A stretch of 64,000 bases of DNA from Serratia plymuthica NBRC 102599 (GCF_001590925.1 NZ_BCTU01000026.1:56747-120746); one strand, 5' to 3'. Counted from the stretch's first letter, positions 18,499 to 27,848 are shown. Notes: generated by a model from the sequence alone, not told the origin. Numbers and translations are program-made.

Positions 18499-19452
18499 AT
18501 GAACTTTCAACAACTAAAAATTATTCGTGAATCGGCGCGTTGCAACTACAACCTGACCGAGGTCGCCAACACGTTATTTACCTCGCAATCTGGGGTTAGC
18601 CGTCATATTCGTGAGTTGGAAGAAGAGCTGGGCATTGAGATATTTATCCGCCGCGGGAAGCGTTTATTGGGCATGACCGAACCGGGTAAAGAATTGCTGG
18701 TGGTGGCTGAACGTATCCTGAATGATGCCAATAATATCCGCCGCTTGGCAGACGTATTCAGCAGCAACGACTCCGGCCAACTGCATATCGCTACGACTCA
18801 TACTCAGGCACGTTACAGCCTGCCGGGGGTGATTAAAGAGTTTCGCGCGTTATATCCGCGGGTGAGAGTGGTGCTGAACCAGGGCAGCCCGGAGGAAATT
18901 GTCGCCATGCTGGCTTCCGGCGAAGCCGATATCGGTATTGCCAGCGAACGCTTGATGAGCGACGAATCGCTGGCGGCATTTCCCTACTACCGCTGGCATC
19001 ACACCATACTGGTGCCGGAAGGGCATGAACTGACCCGCCAGCCGCAGGTCACGCTGGAGATGCTCAGCACGCTGCCGCTGATCACCTACCGGCAGGGCAT
19101 TACCGGCCGTTCACGGCTGGATGCCGCCTTCAAGGCCGCCGGCCTGACGCCGGATATCGCTCTGAGCGCGCAAGATTCCGACGTGATTAAAACCTATGTC
19201 GAGTTGGGCTTGGGGGTCGGCGTATTGGCGGATATGTCGTACGAGAAAGAGCGCGACCACGGCCTGGTCAGCCTCAATGCCGAGCATCTGTTCGAACCCA
19301 ACACCGTGTGGCTGGGGTTGAAACGCAGTCAGTTACAACGTAACTACGCCTGGCGGTTTATCCAGCTGTGCAACCCGACGCTGTCGCTGACCGAAATCAA
19401 GGACAAGGTATTCTCCTCACAGTTGGATGCGGTGATCGATTACCAGATTTGA
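18499..19452 (+). CDS. cbl: LysR-type regulator Cbl (CysB family)
   Basis: Cbl is a CysB-like activator of sulfonate and other sulfur-starvation genes in E. coli, with adenosine 5'-phosphosulfate as effector. The 317-aa product opens MNFQQLKIIRESARCNYNLTEVA like E. coli Cbl, with the helix-turn-helix at about 19-40 (SQSGVSRHIRELEEELGIEIF) and the C-terminal effector domain with THTQARYSLP and TYRQGITGRS. It differs from CysB in its C-terminal part. ATG 18499 is preceded by GGGGGAAGGG. It stands 313 bp upstream of a peptide-class ABC operon in the same direction, which it may control (inference). Confidence 0.88.
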   Translation: MNFQQLKIIRESARCNYNLTEVANTLFTSQSGVSRHIRELEEELGIEIFIRRGKRLLGMTEPGKELLVVAERILNDANNIRRLADVFSSNDSGQLHIATTHTQARYSLPGVIKEFRALYPRVRVVLNQGSPEEIVAMLASGEADIGIASERLMSDESLAAFPYYRWHHTILVPEGHELTRQPQVTLEMLSTLPLITYRQGITGRSRLDAAFKAAGLTPDIALSAQDSDVIKTYVELGLGVGVLADMSYEKERDHGLVSLNAEHLFEPNTVWLGLKRSQLQRNYAWRFIQLCNPTLSLTEIKDKVFSSQLDAVIDYQI

Positions 19453-19467
19453 CCTGGCGATGAACAT

Positions 19468-19517
19468 AAAAAGCCGGGCAGATTGCCCGGCGATAGAGGA
19501 GCCTAAAGCGGCTTTTT
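19468..19517 (+). terminator. Terminator-like structure after cbl
   Basis: AAAAAGCCG (19468-19476) can pair with CGGCTTTTT (19509-19517), enclosing a second small hairpin GCCGGGCA/TGCCCGGC. The T run ends the structure. The rest of 19518-19765 has no gene and should contain the promoter of the ABC operon. Confidence 0.6.
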
Positions 19518-19765
19518 CAATAACTTTCCGACCAGACGGCGTTTACCTTTTCCCATTTGATCATCTGATCATCCCCGGCCTTGACAGGCCGCACGCTAAT
19601 CGCAGACAAAGGGCAACGTCGCAGAACTTAGCCTGCTTAATAATCAAAACCTCATCTATAGATATAAAAAGAATATCTATAGTTATTTAAGTACCTTCGC
19701 CTGCCGAATGCACTCACTTACACTCGCGAAATTACTATAAATTCCATCCGCTTGGAGAGTTTCTG

Positions 19766-21334
19766 ATGAAAGCGTTCGTTCCTTCTTTGCTATTTTTGGC
19801 CGTAGCGGCCAGTTTCAACACGCAGGCGGCAACCCCGGCGAATACGTTGGTGATTGCCCAGTCAATTGATGACGTTGTCAGCTTTGACCCTGCCCAGGGC
19901 TTTGAGTTAACCACGGTACAATCGTTCAACAGCCTGTATCAGCGTTTGATTCAATCGGATCCGCAGAACCCTATCGACCTCAAGCCTACGCTGGCCAGCG
20001 AATGGCAGGCGGGCAGCGATAACCGCAGCCTGACCTTCAGCCTGCGGCCGGACGCCAAATTCTCCAGCGGCAACCCGTTGCGCCCGGAAGACGTGATCTT
20101 CTCGCTATCAAGGGTGGTGAAGCTGAACCTGGAACCGTCGTTTATCCTCACCCAACTGGGGTGGAACGCTAAAAACGTCGACCAGCACCTGAGCAAGGTG
20201 GACGACCACAAGGTGAAAATAAGCTGGAGCGAAAACGTCAGCCCGGCGTTCGTGCTTAGCCTGCTGTCGGCGCCGGTATCGTCGATTGTCGATGCCAAAG
20301 AAGCGCTGGCGCACCAGCAGGGCGATGATTTGGGGCATCAGTGGCTGAACAGCCATTCCGCCGGCAGCGGCCCGTATAAAATCCGCACCTATGTGCCGCA
20401 TGAAGTGGTGGTGCTGGATGCCAACCCGACCTCACCGGAAGGCGCGCCAACGCTGAAAACCGTCTTGATCAAGAACGTGCCGGATCCGGCTGCGCGCCGC
20501 TTGCTGCTGGAACAGGGCGACGCTGATATTGCGCGCAACCTGGGCGCAGATCAGATGGCGGCGCTGAAAGACAAGCCGGGCGTAAAACCGCTGGCGATCC
20601 CGTACGCCTCCCTCTATTTCCTGCAGTTCAACGCCAAGGCGTCGCCGGCGCTGGGTAACCCGGCGTTCTGGGAAGCGGCACGTTGGCTGTTTGACTATAA
20701 CGGCATTGCCAACGATCTGCTGAAAGGCCAGTTCCAGAACCACCAGGCCTTCCTGCCGGAAGGGTATCTGGGCGCGCTGAAGGACCGCCCGTACAGTTTT
20801 AATCCGCAAAAAGCCAAAGAAATCCTGGCGAAGGCCGGTCTGAAAAACGTCAGCTTTAAGCTGGACGTCAACAACCAGCCGCCGTACCTGGATATCGCCC
20901 AGGCGTTGCAGGCCAGTTTCGCCCAGGGTGGCGTGAAAGTGGATCTGGTGCCGGGGCTGAGCGCTCAGGTGTCCACCAAGGTCAAAACCCTTAACTATGA
21001 CGCGGTCCTGACTTCGTGGGGGCCGGATTATTTTGACCCGAACACCAACGCCGCCGCCTTCGCTTATAACCCGGAAGACGGCAGCAAAACCCTGGCCTGG
21101 CGCGCCAACTGGCAAATTCCCGCGCTGAATAAGCTCACGCTGGCGGCCACGGCAGAGAATGACACCGCCAAACGGGTGGCGGATTACCAACAGTTGCAGA
21201 AATCCGTTCAGCAAAGCTCGCCATTTGTTATCGGCTTGCAGGCGCGCAGCCTGATCGCCGTGCGTGACAATCTGAAAGGCTACGTGCAGGGCATCAACCC
21301 CGACATGGTGTTCTACAGCAAGGTCAGCAAGTAA
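19766..21334 (+). CDS. Periplasmic substrate-binding protein, oligopeptide-type ABC transporter (first copy)
   Basis: This 522-aa family 5 solute-binding protein has a signal peptide (MKAFVPSLLFLAVAASFNTQA, cut near QAA) and the typical SBP_bac_5 course, including KPTLASEWQ, PEDVIFSLSRVV and YDAVLTSWGPDYFDPN. The latter is often seen in binders of peptides, glutathione-like or nickel ligands. The substrate cannot be told from sequence. It heads an operon of two permeases and two ATPases whose genes overlap. A paralogous binding protein lies at the far end (24889-26463). The cbl neighbour hints at a sulfur-containing substrate, which is only inference. Confidence 0.88.
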   Translation: MKAFVPSLLFLAVAASFNTQAATPANTLVIAQSIDDVVSFDPAQGFELTTVQSFNSLYQRLIQSDPQNPIDLKPTLASEWQAGSDNRSLTFSLRPDAKFSSGNPLRPEDVIFSLSRVVKLNLEPSFILTQLGWNAKNVDQHLSKVDDHKVKISWSENVSPAFVLSLLSAPVSSIVDAKEALAHQQGDDLGHQWLNSHSAGSGPYKIRTYVPHEVVVLDANPTSPEGAPTLKTVLIKNVPDPAARRLLLEQGDADIARNLGADQMAALKDKPGVKPLAIPYASLYFLQFNAKASPALGNPAFWEAARWLFDYNGIANDLLKGQFQNHQAFLPEGYLGALKDRPYSFNPQKAKEILAKAGLKNVSFKLDVNNQPPYLDIAQALQASFAQGGVKVDLVPGLSAQVSTKVKTLNYDAVLTSWGPDYFDPNTNAAAFAYNPEDGSKTLAWRANWQIPALNKLTLAATAENDTAKRVADYQQLQKSVQQSSPFVIGLQARSLIAVRDNLKGYVQGINPDMVFYSKVSK

Positions 21335-22386
21335 TGACAACCCGTTCTTCCTCTGCCGGGTTCGCCCGGCACAGCTGGCGCTGGAGCCGCAGGCTGTTGA
21401 CCGGCGTGCTGTCCCTGGCGCTGACGCTGCTCGGCCTGTTGCTGTTCACCTTTATGCTCTCGCATCTGGCGCCGATCGACCCAACGTTGCAAATTGCCGG
21501 CGATCACGCCAGCGAAGCCACTTATGCCCAGGTGCGCCACGATTTGGGGCTGGATCAGCCGCTGCCGGTGCAGTTCTGGCGCTATCTGATGCATCTGGCG
21601 CACGGCGATATGGGAATATCCCGTATCACCTCGCAGCCGGTGCTGAGCGATCTGTTGCGTACCTTCCCGGCCACGGTAGAACTGGCCACCTGCGCCATTA
21701 TCCTCGGCGCTCTCGGCGGCATTACTCTGGCATTTCTGGCGGTGCTCAAACCGGGCAGTTGGCTGGATAACGCGGCGCGGCTGCTGTCGCTGATAGGCTA
21801 TTCGGTACCGATCTTCTGGCTCAGCCTGCTGGGCCTGCTGCTGTTTTACGCCACGCTGCATTGGTCGGCGGGGCCGGGACGGCTGGATGATATCTACCTT
21901 TACAGCATGGAGCCACGCAGCGGATTTGTGCTGATTGATAGCTGGCTGTCCGGCGATCGCGAGATGTTTTACAACGCCATCAGCCACCTGTGGCTGCCGG
22001 TGGTGGCGTTGGCGCTGTTGTCGATGGCGGGCATCACCCGGCTGCTGCGTGCGGCGATGCTGGAAGAGTGCAACAAAGAGTACGTCACTCTGGCGCGTTC
22101 CAAAGGCGCCAGCCGCGTGCGCATTCTGTTGCGCCACGTGTTTCCCAACGTGCTCGGCACGCTGATCACCGTTTTGTCGCTTTCCTACGCCAGCCTGCTC
22201 GAAGGCGCGGTACTGACCGAAACGGTGTTCGCCTGGCCGGGCGTCGGGCGTTACCTGACCACCGCGCTGTTTGCCGCCGATACGCCGGCCATTCTTGGCG
22301 CTACGCTGCTGATCGGCACCTGTTTCGTGGTGCTTAACGCACTGGCCGACGCACTGACTTATTTAGTGGACCCGCGAACCCGATGA
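21334..22386 (+). CDS. ABC transporter permease (DppB type)
   Basis: This 350-aa inner-membrane permease starts inside the stop of the binding-protein gene (TAATG). It has six hydrophobic segments, the DppB-type N-terminal loop (HLAPIDPTLQIAGDHAS..QVRHDLGLDQPLPVQFWRYL) and the EAA motif near LEECNKEYVTLARSKGASRVRILLRHVFPN that contacts the ATPase. It pairs with the next gene. Confidence 0.92.
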   Translation: MTTRSSSAGFARHSWRWSRRLLTGVLSLALTLLGLLLFTFMLSHLAPIDPTLQIAGDHASEATYAQVRHDLGLDQPLPVQFWRYLMHLAHGDMGISRITSQPVLSDLLRTFPATVELATCAIILGALGGITLAFLAVLKPGSWLDNAARLLSLIGYSVPIFWLSLLGLLLFYATLHWSAGPGRLDDIYLYSMEPRSGFVLIDSWLSGDREMFYNAISHLWLPVVALALLSMAGITRLLRAAMLEECNKEYVTLARSKGASRVRILLRHVFPNVLGTLITVLSLSYASLLEGAVLTETVFAWPGVGRYLTTALFAADTPAILGATLLIGTCFVVLNALADALTYLVDPRTR

Positions 22387-23252
22387 GCCAATACCTTTCC
22401 GAACATGAGCCCCAGGGCGCACCGGCTACCGGCTACCCTTCACGCCGTCGGCTGACGACGTTGACGATTGGCGCGACGCTGGTGGCGATCTTGATCCTGA
22501 CCGCGCTGTTGGCCCCGTGGCTGGCACCGTTCGACCCCAATCTGCAACACATTGAGTTGCGCCTGCTGCCGCCTTCCTCCGGCCATTGGCTGGGCACCGA
22601 CGGTTTTGGCCGCGACTTGCTGTCGCGGGTGATTTACGGCGCCCGCCCGACGCTGATTCTGGTGTCCCTGATCCTGTTGCTGACCATTCCTATTGGCCTG
22701 CTGGTGGGCATCAGCGCCGGTTATCTCGGCGGCTGGGCGGAGCGTATTTTGATGCGCGTGACCGATATTTTTCTGTCGCTGCCCAGCCTGGTGATTGCGC
22801 TGGCGTTTGTCGCGGTGCTCGGTCCGGGCCTGATGAATGGCGCGTTGGCGCTGGCGCTGACCAGTTGGCCTTCTTTCGCTCGTCAGGCGCGGGCGGAAAC
22901 CCTGGCGTTGCGTCGCAGTGACTATCTGGCGGCGGCGCGCATGCAGGGCATTGGCGGCCTGCGGCTGATGGCCGGCCATATTTTGCCGTTGTGCCTGCCG
23001 AGCGCGGTCGTTCGCGCCGCGCTGAGCCTGGGCGGGATTATCCTGTCCGCTGCCGGTTTGGGTTTTCTCGGCATGGGCGTTGCGCCGCCGACCGCCGAAT
23101 GGGGGTCAATGGTGGCCGAGGGCAGTAAAGTGATTTTCGATCAGTGGTGGGTGGCCGCCGTACCGGGCGGGGCGATCCTGTTCGCCAGCCTGGCTTTTAA
23201 CCTGCTGGGCGATGGCCTGCGCGATAAAATGGATCCTCGTCATGGGCATTGA
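22383..23252 (+). CDS. ABC transporter permease (DppC type)
   Basis: This 289-aa permease overlaps its upstream partner by ATGA. It has the DppC pattern: an N-terminal helix, the motif HWLGTDGFGRDLLSRVIYGARPTL, and the EAA loop ETLALRRSDYLAAARMQGIGGLRLMAGHILP. It should form the heterodimeric channel with the preceding permease. Confidence 0.92.
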   Translation: MSQYLSEHEPQGAPATGYPSRRRLTTLTIGATLVAILILTALLAPWLAPFDPNLQHIELRLLPPSSGHWLGTDGFGRDLLSRVIYGARPTLILVSLILLLTIPIGLLVGISAGYLGGWAERILMRVTDIFLSLPSLVIALAFVAVLGPGLMNGALALALTSWPSFARQARAETLALRRSDYLAAARMQGIGGLRLMAGHILPLCLPSAVVRAALSLGGIILSAAGLGFLGMGVAPPTAEWGSMVAEGSKVIFDQWWVAAVPGGAILFASLAFNLLGDGLRDKMDPRHGH

Positions 23253-24084
23253 TAACCGCTTATTAATCGCCGACCGATTGTCGGTGCTGCTGCCGGCACC
23301 ACAGCCGGTTGCGCTGGTAAAAGAGATTTCTTTCAGCATGGGGCAGGAGCGACTGGCGCTGGTCGGTGAATCCGGTTCCGGCAAATCCTTGACCGCCCGG
23401 GCGTTGATGGGGCTATTGCCCCCGCCGTTGCAAGTGCGGGCGCAGCGCCTGACGTTAGGCGGGGATGAACTTACGCAACTGAACGAGCGTCAGTGGAACC
23501 GCCTGCGTGGCACAAAAGTGGCGATGGTGATGCAGGATCCCAAGCATGCGCTGAACCCTACTCAGCCGATTGGCAAGCAGGTGGAGGAGCCGCTGTTACT
23601 GCACACTCGCCTGGGCCGGGCCGAACGGCGGGAAAAGGTGCTGGACATGCTGGCGGCGGTAGGCTTGCCTGATCCGGCGGCGTTGCGTCAGCGCTACCCG
23701 CATCAGCTTTCCGGCGGCATGGGGCAGCGGGTGATGCTGGCGATTGCGCTGATTAACGATCCGCAACTGCTGATTGCCGATGAACCGACTTCCGCACTGG
23801 ATCACCAGATGCGCGATCAGGTGTTGCAACTGATCGAAAATCTGGTGGAGCAGCGCAATATGGGGCTGATTCTGATTAGCCACGATTTGCAGCAGGTGGC
23901 GCACTACTGCGAGCGGGTCCTGGTGATGTACAAGGGCGAACTGCTGGATCAACTGCCCGCTGACCAGTTGGCTTCGGCCACGCATCCTTATACCCGCACG
24001 CTATGGTCGTGCCGGCCGAGCCGGGAAACCCACGGCAAACCCCTGCCGGTATTGGATCGCGCGCTGCTGGAGGCGCTGAAATGA
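23242..24084 (+). CDS. ABC transporter ATPase (DppD type)
   Basis: This 280-aa ATPase overlaps the DppC-type gene by 11 nt; ATG 23242 was chosen because the longer frame would run through the permease gene. It has Walker A GESGSGKS (about residues 42-49), the signature LSGGMGQR, Walker B LLIADEPTSALD and the C-terminal CRPSRETHGKPLP region that in DppD-type proteins binds an iron-sulfur cluster; here only one cysteine is present, so the cluster is probably absent. It partners the next ATPase. Confidence 0.9.
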   Translation: MGIDNRLLIADRLSVLLPAPQPVALVKEISFSMGQERLALVGESGSGKSLTARALMGLLPPPLQVRAQRLTLGGDELTQLNERQWNRLRGTKVAMVMQDPKHALNPTQPIGKQVEEPLLLHTRLGRAERREKVLDMLAAVGLPDPAALRQRYPHQLSGGMGQRVMLAIALINDPQLLIADEPTSALDHQMRDQVLQLIENLVEQRNMGLILISHDLQQVAHYCERVLVMYKGELLDQLPADQLASATHPYTRTLWSCRPSRETHGKPLPVLDRALLEALK

Positions 24085-24752
24085 GCCTGATTACTTTGGA
24101 CAACCTCAGCGTCAGCCACCGCCAGGGCTATGAGTTACGCACGGTGGTGCATGACGTCAATCTGCATATCGAGCAAGGTGAATGCTTCGGGCTGGTCGGC
24201 CCCTCAGGCTGCGGTAAATCCTCGCTGCTGTGGGTGCTGGCCGGGTTGAACGAGCACTGGAGCGGCGGTTTCCGGTTGTTGGGCCAGGATCTGCAGCCCG
24301 GCCGGCCGTTCACCGGCACGCTGCGGCGTGAGGTGCAGATGGTGTTTCAGGACCCTTATGCTTCGTTGCACCCCAAGCACCGGCTGTTGCGCACGCTGGC
24401 GGAGCCGTTGAAGTTGCTGAAAGAGCGCGATATCGAGCAGAAAATCAGCGCCGGTTTTCGGCAGGTGGGGCTGGACCCGCGCTTGCTGGATCGCTATCCG
24501 CACCAGCTTTCCGGCGGCCAGCGCCAGCGGGTGGCGATAGTGCGGGCGCTGCTGCTAAAACCGAAACTGCTGCTGTTGGACGAGCCGACGTCGGCGCTGG
24601 ACATGTCGGTACAGGCGGAAATCCTCAACCTGCTCAACGATCTGAAGCAGGCGGGTGATCTGACCATGATCCTGGTCAGCCACGATGCCGACGTCATCGA
24701 CCATATGTGCGATCGCTCGGTGGCGATGGCGCACGGCCGGCTGGTGAATTGA
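24081..24752 (+). CDS. ABC transporter ATPase (DppF type)
   Basis: This 223-aa ATPase overlaps its partner by ATGA. Walker A is GPSGCGKS, the signature LSGGQRQR and Walker B LLLLDEPTSALD. It is shorter than usual DppF proteins (about 330 aa) and lacks the C-terminal oligopeptide extension, like NikE-type or GsiA-half ATPases. It is the last gene before a hairpin. Confidence 0.9.
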   Translation: MSLITLDNLSVSHRQGYELRTVVHDVNLHIEQGECFGLVGPSGCGKSSLLWVLAGLNEHWSGGFRLLGQDLQPGRPFTGTLRREVQMVFQDPYASLHPKHRLLRTLAEPLKLLKERDIEQKISAGFRQVGLDPRLLDRYPHQLSGGQRQRVAIVRALLLKPKLLLLDEPTSALDMSVQAEILNLLNDLKQAGDLTMILVSHDADVIDHMCDRSVAMAHGRLVN

Positions 24753-24756
24753 AGCA

Positions 24757-24788
24757 ATACCCGCCGTGGCTGCGGCGGGTATATTCAT
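24757..24788 (+). terminator. Strong hairpin between the ATPase and second binding-protein genes
   Basis: ATACCCGCCG (24757-24766) pairs perfectly with CGGCGGGTAT (24773-24782) around TGGCTG. Only a weak T-rich sequence follows (ATTCATCTGT), so it may reduce rather than stop transcription into the next gene or protect the 3' end. Confidence 0.6.
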
Positions 24789-24888
24789 CTGTGTAATAAA
24801 TAAAGCAATTTATAGTCGTTCTTCTTATAAACTCACCCCCCTACACTCGAAAAATAACGCATCCGCGTGATTGATGGAGAGTGCAGCA

Positions 24889-26463
24889 ATGAAACGTCTC
24901 ATCCCAACCTTAGTGTTCAGCGCCCTGGCAGCAAGTTTCGGCGCGCAGGCCGCCACTCCGCAAGATACGCTGGTCGTGGTCAGTTCGCTGGAGGGGATTA
25001 TCAGCCTCGATCCGGCCGAGAGTTTTGAAACCGTCAGCTCGGCCAACCTGGTCAATCTGTACCAGCGCCTGCTGGCACCGGATCGTGAAACGCCGGAAAA
25101 GCTGGCACCGGAACTGGCCAGCGGCTGGCAGGCGGGCGCAGATGGTCACAGCCTGATTTTTACCCTGCATGACAACCAGCGCTTTGCCTCCGGCAATCCG
25201 GTACGGCCGGAGGACGTGATCTTCTCGCTGGTGCGTGCGGTGAAACTGAACAAGGCGCCGTCGTTTATTCTCGGCGAATTCGGCTGGACGCCGGACAACG
25301 TCGAAAGCCAGTTGAAAAAACTCAACGACAACCAGTTGCAACTGAACTGGCCGGCGAATATCGGCAGCGAACTGGCGTTGCGGTTGCTGACCGCACCGGT
25401 GGCGTCGATTGTCGATGAGAAGCTGCTGAGCGAACACAGCCAGGCGGGGGATTTCGGCAATGCCTGGCTGCGTTCGAACTCCGCCGGTGCCGGCCCTTAC
25501 CGGGTCAGCAACTATGTGCCGCACGAGGCGCTGTTGTTCAGCCGTAACGATTACGCCCAACCCAAAGCGCAGTTGAAAACGGTGTTGCTGAAGAACGTCA
25601 GCGACGCCGGCACCCGCCGCCTGCTGCTGCTGAAAGGCGACGCCGACGTGGCCTATGATTTGGGGGCCGATCAGTTCAACTCGTTGCGCAATGAAAAGGG
25701 CGTGCGTATTGAGCAGCATGATTCGGCCAAGGTGTATTACCTCGGTTTCAATACCGGCAACAAACAGCAACCGGCGCTGAGCAATCCGGCGCTGTGGCAG
25801 GCGGCGCGCTGGCTGGTGGATTACCAATCCATCGCGAAAGATCTGCTGAAAGGGCAATACCGCGTTCATCAGGCTTTTCTGCCGGTCGGGCTGGACGGCG
25901 CCGTCTCGGACCAGCCGTTCAAACTTGACGTGGCAAAAGCCAGGCAGATTCTGCATGACGCCGGTATCGCTGAAGGTACGCGCATCGATTTGATCGTCAT
26001 TAACCAACCGCCTTATACCGATATCGCCCAAGCGCTGCAGGCCAGCTTCGCCAAGGCCGGTTTGCAACTGGATATTCATCCGGTGGTGGAGAGCGATCTG
26101 TGGGGCAAGATGCGCGGTCGCGATTTCCAGGCGATCTTCACCTATTGGGGCGCCGACTATCTGGACCCGAACACCAACGCCAGCGCCTTTGCTTACAATG
26201 TGCCGAACGGCCCGAAAACCCTGGCCTGGCGCACCCAGTGGACGATACCGGCGCTGAGTGCGGAAACCCGTGCGGCGGCGGCAGAAGGCGATGGGGTAAA
26301 ACGCGCCGCGCGCTACGCAGCCTTGCAGCATGAAGTGCAGGCCAGTTCGCCGTACGTCGTCGCGTTGCAAGGGCAAACGCTGGTGGCGCTGCGCGACAAC
26401 ATCAAGGGCGCCACGCTGAATATCGCCAACAGTATGCTTTATCTGGATCGCGTGAGTAAGTAA
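24889..26463 (+). CDS. Periplasmic substrate-binding protein, oligopeptide-type ABC transporter (second copy)
   Basis: This 524-aa family 5 binding protein is clearly paralogous to the one at 19766-21334, sharing for example SGNPVRPEDVIFSL, SAGAGPYR, NYVPHE and FTYWGADYLDPNTNASAFAYN. The signal peptide is MKRLIPTLVFSALAASFGAQA. ATG 24889 is chosen over ATG 24871, because GGAG lies a good distance upstream and the signal peptide then begins properly. It probably uses the same permease and gives the transporter a second specificity. Confidence 0.88.
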   Translation: MKRLIPTLVFSALAASFGAQAATPQDTLVVVSSLEGIISLDPAESFETVSSANLVNLYQRLLAPDRETPEKLAPELASGWQAGADGHSLIFTLHDNQRFASGNPVRPEDVIFSLVRAVKLNKAPSFILGEFGWTPDNVESQLKKLNDNQLQLNWPANIGSELALRLLTAPVASIVDEKLLSEHSQAGDFGNAWLRSNSAGAGPYRVSNYVPHEALLFSRNDYAQPKAQLKTVLLKNVSDAGTRRLLLLKGDADVAYDLGADQFNSLRNEKGVRIEQHDSAKVYYLGFNTGNKQQPALSNPALWQAARWLVDYQSIAKDLLKGQYRVHQAFLPVGLDGAVSDQPFKLDVAKARQILHDAGIAEGTRIDLIVINQPPYTDIAQALQASFAKAGLQLDIHPVVESDLWGKMRGRDFQAIFTYWGADYLDPNTNASAFAYNVPNGPKTLAWRTQWTIPALSAETRAAAAEGDGVKRAARYAALQHEVQASSPYVVALQGQTLVALRDNIKGATLNIANSMLYLDRVSK

Positions 26464-26518
26464 CGCTACGGCACGGCTTTTGCAGGATCGGCCTATTTAC
26501 CGTAACGGGGATCCTGTC

Positions 26519-27799
26519 ATGAGCCGTAATAGCGCTTTCCCGCCCAGCGCCGGCGATTTTCTGCTGGCGTCCAAACGCTGCGAAATCACCGTGCTGCAAC
26601 AGCTGCTGCAGATGGGCCAGTTGGTTGGCCGGGTGAGCCAACTGATCCACGTGCTTCAGCGGGAGCGCGGCACCGTCAATATTTATCTGTGTTCGCAGGG
26701 CGCGCTGTTCGGCGAACGGCTGCCCGGCAGAACGCAGGACGTGGAGCAGGCCGAACTGGCGGTGCAACGGCAACTGGCGCAGTTGGATGCCGCCACGGCA
26801 CCGCTGGCCAGCGCCAGCCGCCTGTTCAGCCGCATCGCCTGTGCGTTGCACAACCTCACCGCTTTGCCCGCGCTGCGCCGGCAAGTACAGCAGCAGCAGG
26901 TCTCGCAGCCTGCGGCCATGGACACCTTCAATAACATCATTCACAGCCTGCTGGCGCTGGTATTCGAGGCGGCGGATGCCTGCGTTGAACCCGCCATGAC
27001 GCGTGCGTTGATCGCCATGTTCAGCTTTATGCAAGGCAAGGAACTGGCCGGGCAAGAGCGGGCAATTGGCGCGGCCGGTTTTGCCGCCATGCATTTCAGT
27101 GAAGCCTCCCATCAGCAGTTACTGATGCTGATCGAAGGTCAGGAGCGCTGTTTTCAAACCTTCAGCGAGTTCGCCGACGAACAGTCGCTGGCCCAGTGGC
27201 GGCGCATACAGCAGCAGGATGACCGCGAGTTTGAACGCCTGCGTCGCATTGCCTGTACCCAGTTGCAGTTGAGCGATCGCGCCGACACCAGCCTGCGCTG
27301 GTTCGAGATCACCAGTGCGCGCATCGACCTGATGAAACAGATAGAGGATCGGCTGGAAGAGGCGCTGATGGCCAGTTGCCGCCACAGCCTGGCCGAGGCC
27401 CAGCGCTCGCTGGCGCTGGATTATGTCGATTACGTGCCGCAACAGGCGAGAGAAAGCTACGCGGTGTTTGTGGCCACCCCGCTGGGGGCGGCGTCGCCGC
27501 TGATGGGGGACGGCATCAATCCGCGTCTGGGCCGTTCCATGATGGAGTTGATTCAGCAGCAGTCGCAGCGGTTGCAGGTGCTGTCAGAGGAGTTGGCAAC
27601 GGCGCGTGCGACGCTGCATGAGCGCAAGCAAATCGAACGCGCCAAAGGGCTGCTGATCCGGCATCGCGGCTTGACCGAGGAGGACGCTCACCGGCTGCTG
27701 CTCAAGATGGCCATGAACCAAAACAAGCGGCTGATTGATATCGCCAATGCCATGCTGGCGGTGGCGGATATTTTACCGTCCACCGGAAATACTCCTTAA
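26519..27799 (+). CDS. nasR: Nitrate/nitrite-responsive antiterminator NasR
   Basis: NasR binds nitrate or nitrite through its N-terminal NIT domain and binds the nas leader RNA through a C-terminal ANTAR domain, preventing termination. The 426-aa product shows the NIT domain (about 30-300, with QRERGTVNIYLCSQG, like the E. coli NarX P-box region in role) and the ANTAR part (about 365-415: ERAKGLLIRHRGLTEEDAHRLLLKMAMNQNKRLIDIA). ATG 26519 fits the family N-terminus. It lies directly upstream of the nas leader, as in Klebsiella. Confidence 0.93.
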   Translation: MSRNSAFPPSAGDFLLASKRCEITVLQQLLQMGQLVGRVSQLIHVLQRERGTVNIYLCSQGALFGERLPGRTQDVEQAELAVQRQLAQLDAATAPLASASRLFSRIACALHNLTALPALRRQVQQQQVSQPAAMDTFNNIIHSLLALVFEAADACVEPAMTRALIAMFSFMQGKELAGQERAIGAAGFAAMHFSEASHQQLLMLIEGQERCFQTFSEFADEQSLAQWRRIQQQDDREFERLRRIACTQLQLSDRADTSLRWFEITSARIDLMKQIEDRLEEALMASCRHSLAEAQRSLALDYVDYVPQQARESYAVFVATPLGAASPLMGDGINPRLGRSMMELIQQQSQRLQVLSEELATARATLHERKQIERAKGLLIRHRGLTEEDAHRLLLKMAMNQNKRLIDIANAMLAVADILPSTGNTP

Positions 27800-27806
27800 G
27801 GAGTAT
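27789..27806. repeat. 18-bp perfect palindrome at the end of nasR
   Basis: ATACTCCTTAAGGAGTAT is a perfect palindrome that includes the nasR stop codon and ends two bases before the first NtrC-like site. No T tract follows, so it is not a normal terminator. It could be a protein-binding site or an mRNA 3' hairpin. Confidence 0.6.
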
Positions 27807-27807
27807 A

Positions 27808-27824
27808 TGCACACCGTCAGTGCA
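27808..27824. promoter_or_regulatory. NtrC-like binding site 1 of the nas promoter
   Basis: TGCAC-N7-GTGCA has the exact 17-bp spacing and arms of the NtrC (GlnG) consensus from glnA-type enhancers. It is one of a pair with centres 22 bp (two helical turns) apart. Confidence 0.72.
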
Positions 27825-27829
27825 GTTAA

Positions 27830-27846
27830 TGCCTTGCCGTTGTGCA
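27830..27846. promoter_or_regulatory. NtrC-like binding site 2 of the nas promoter
   Basis: TGCCT-N7-GTGCA keeps the right arm fully and three of five bases of the left arm of the NtrC consensus. It ends three bases before the ERIC element begins. Confidence 0.6.
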
Positions 27847-27848
27847 AC

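Noticed and set aside
24910..26376. Minus-strand frame of 488 codons
   Set aside because: Antisense to the second binding-protein gene, which has a signal peptide and family motifs.
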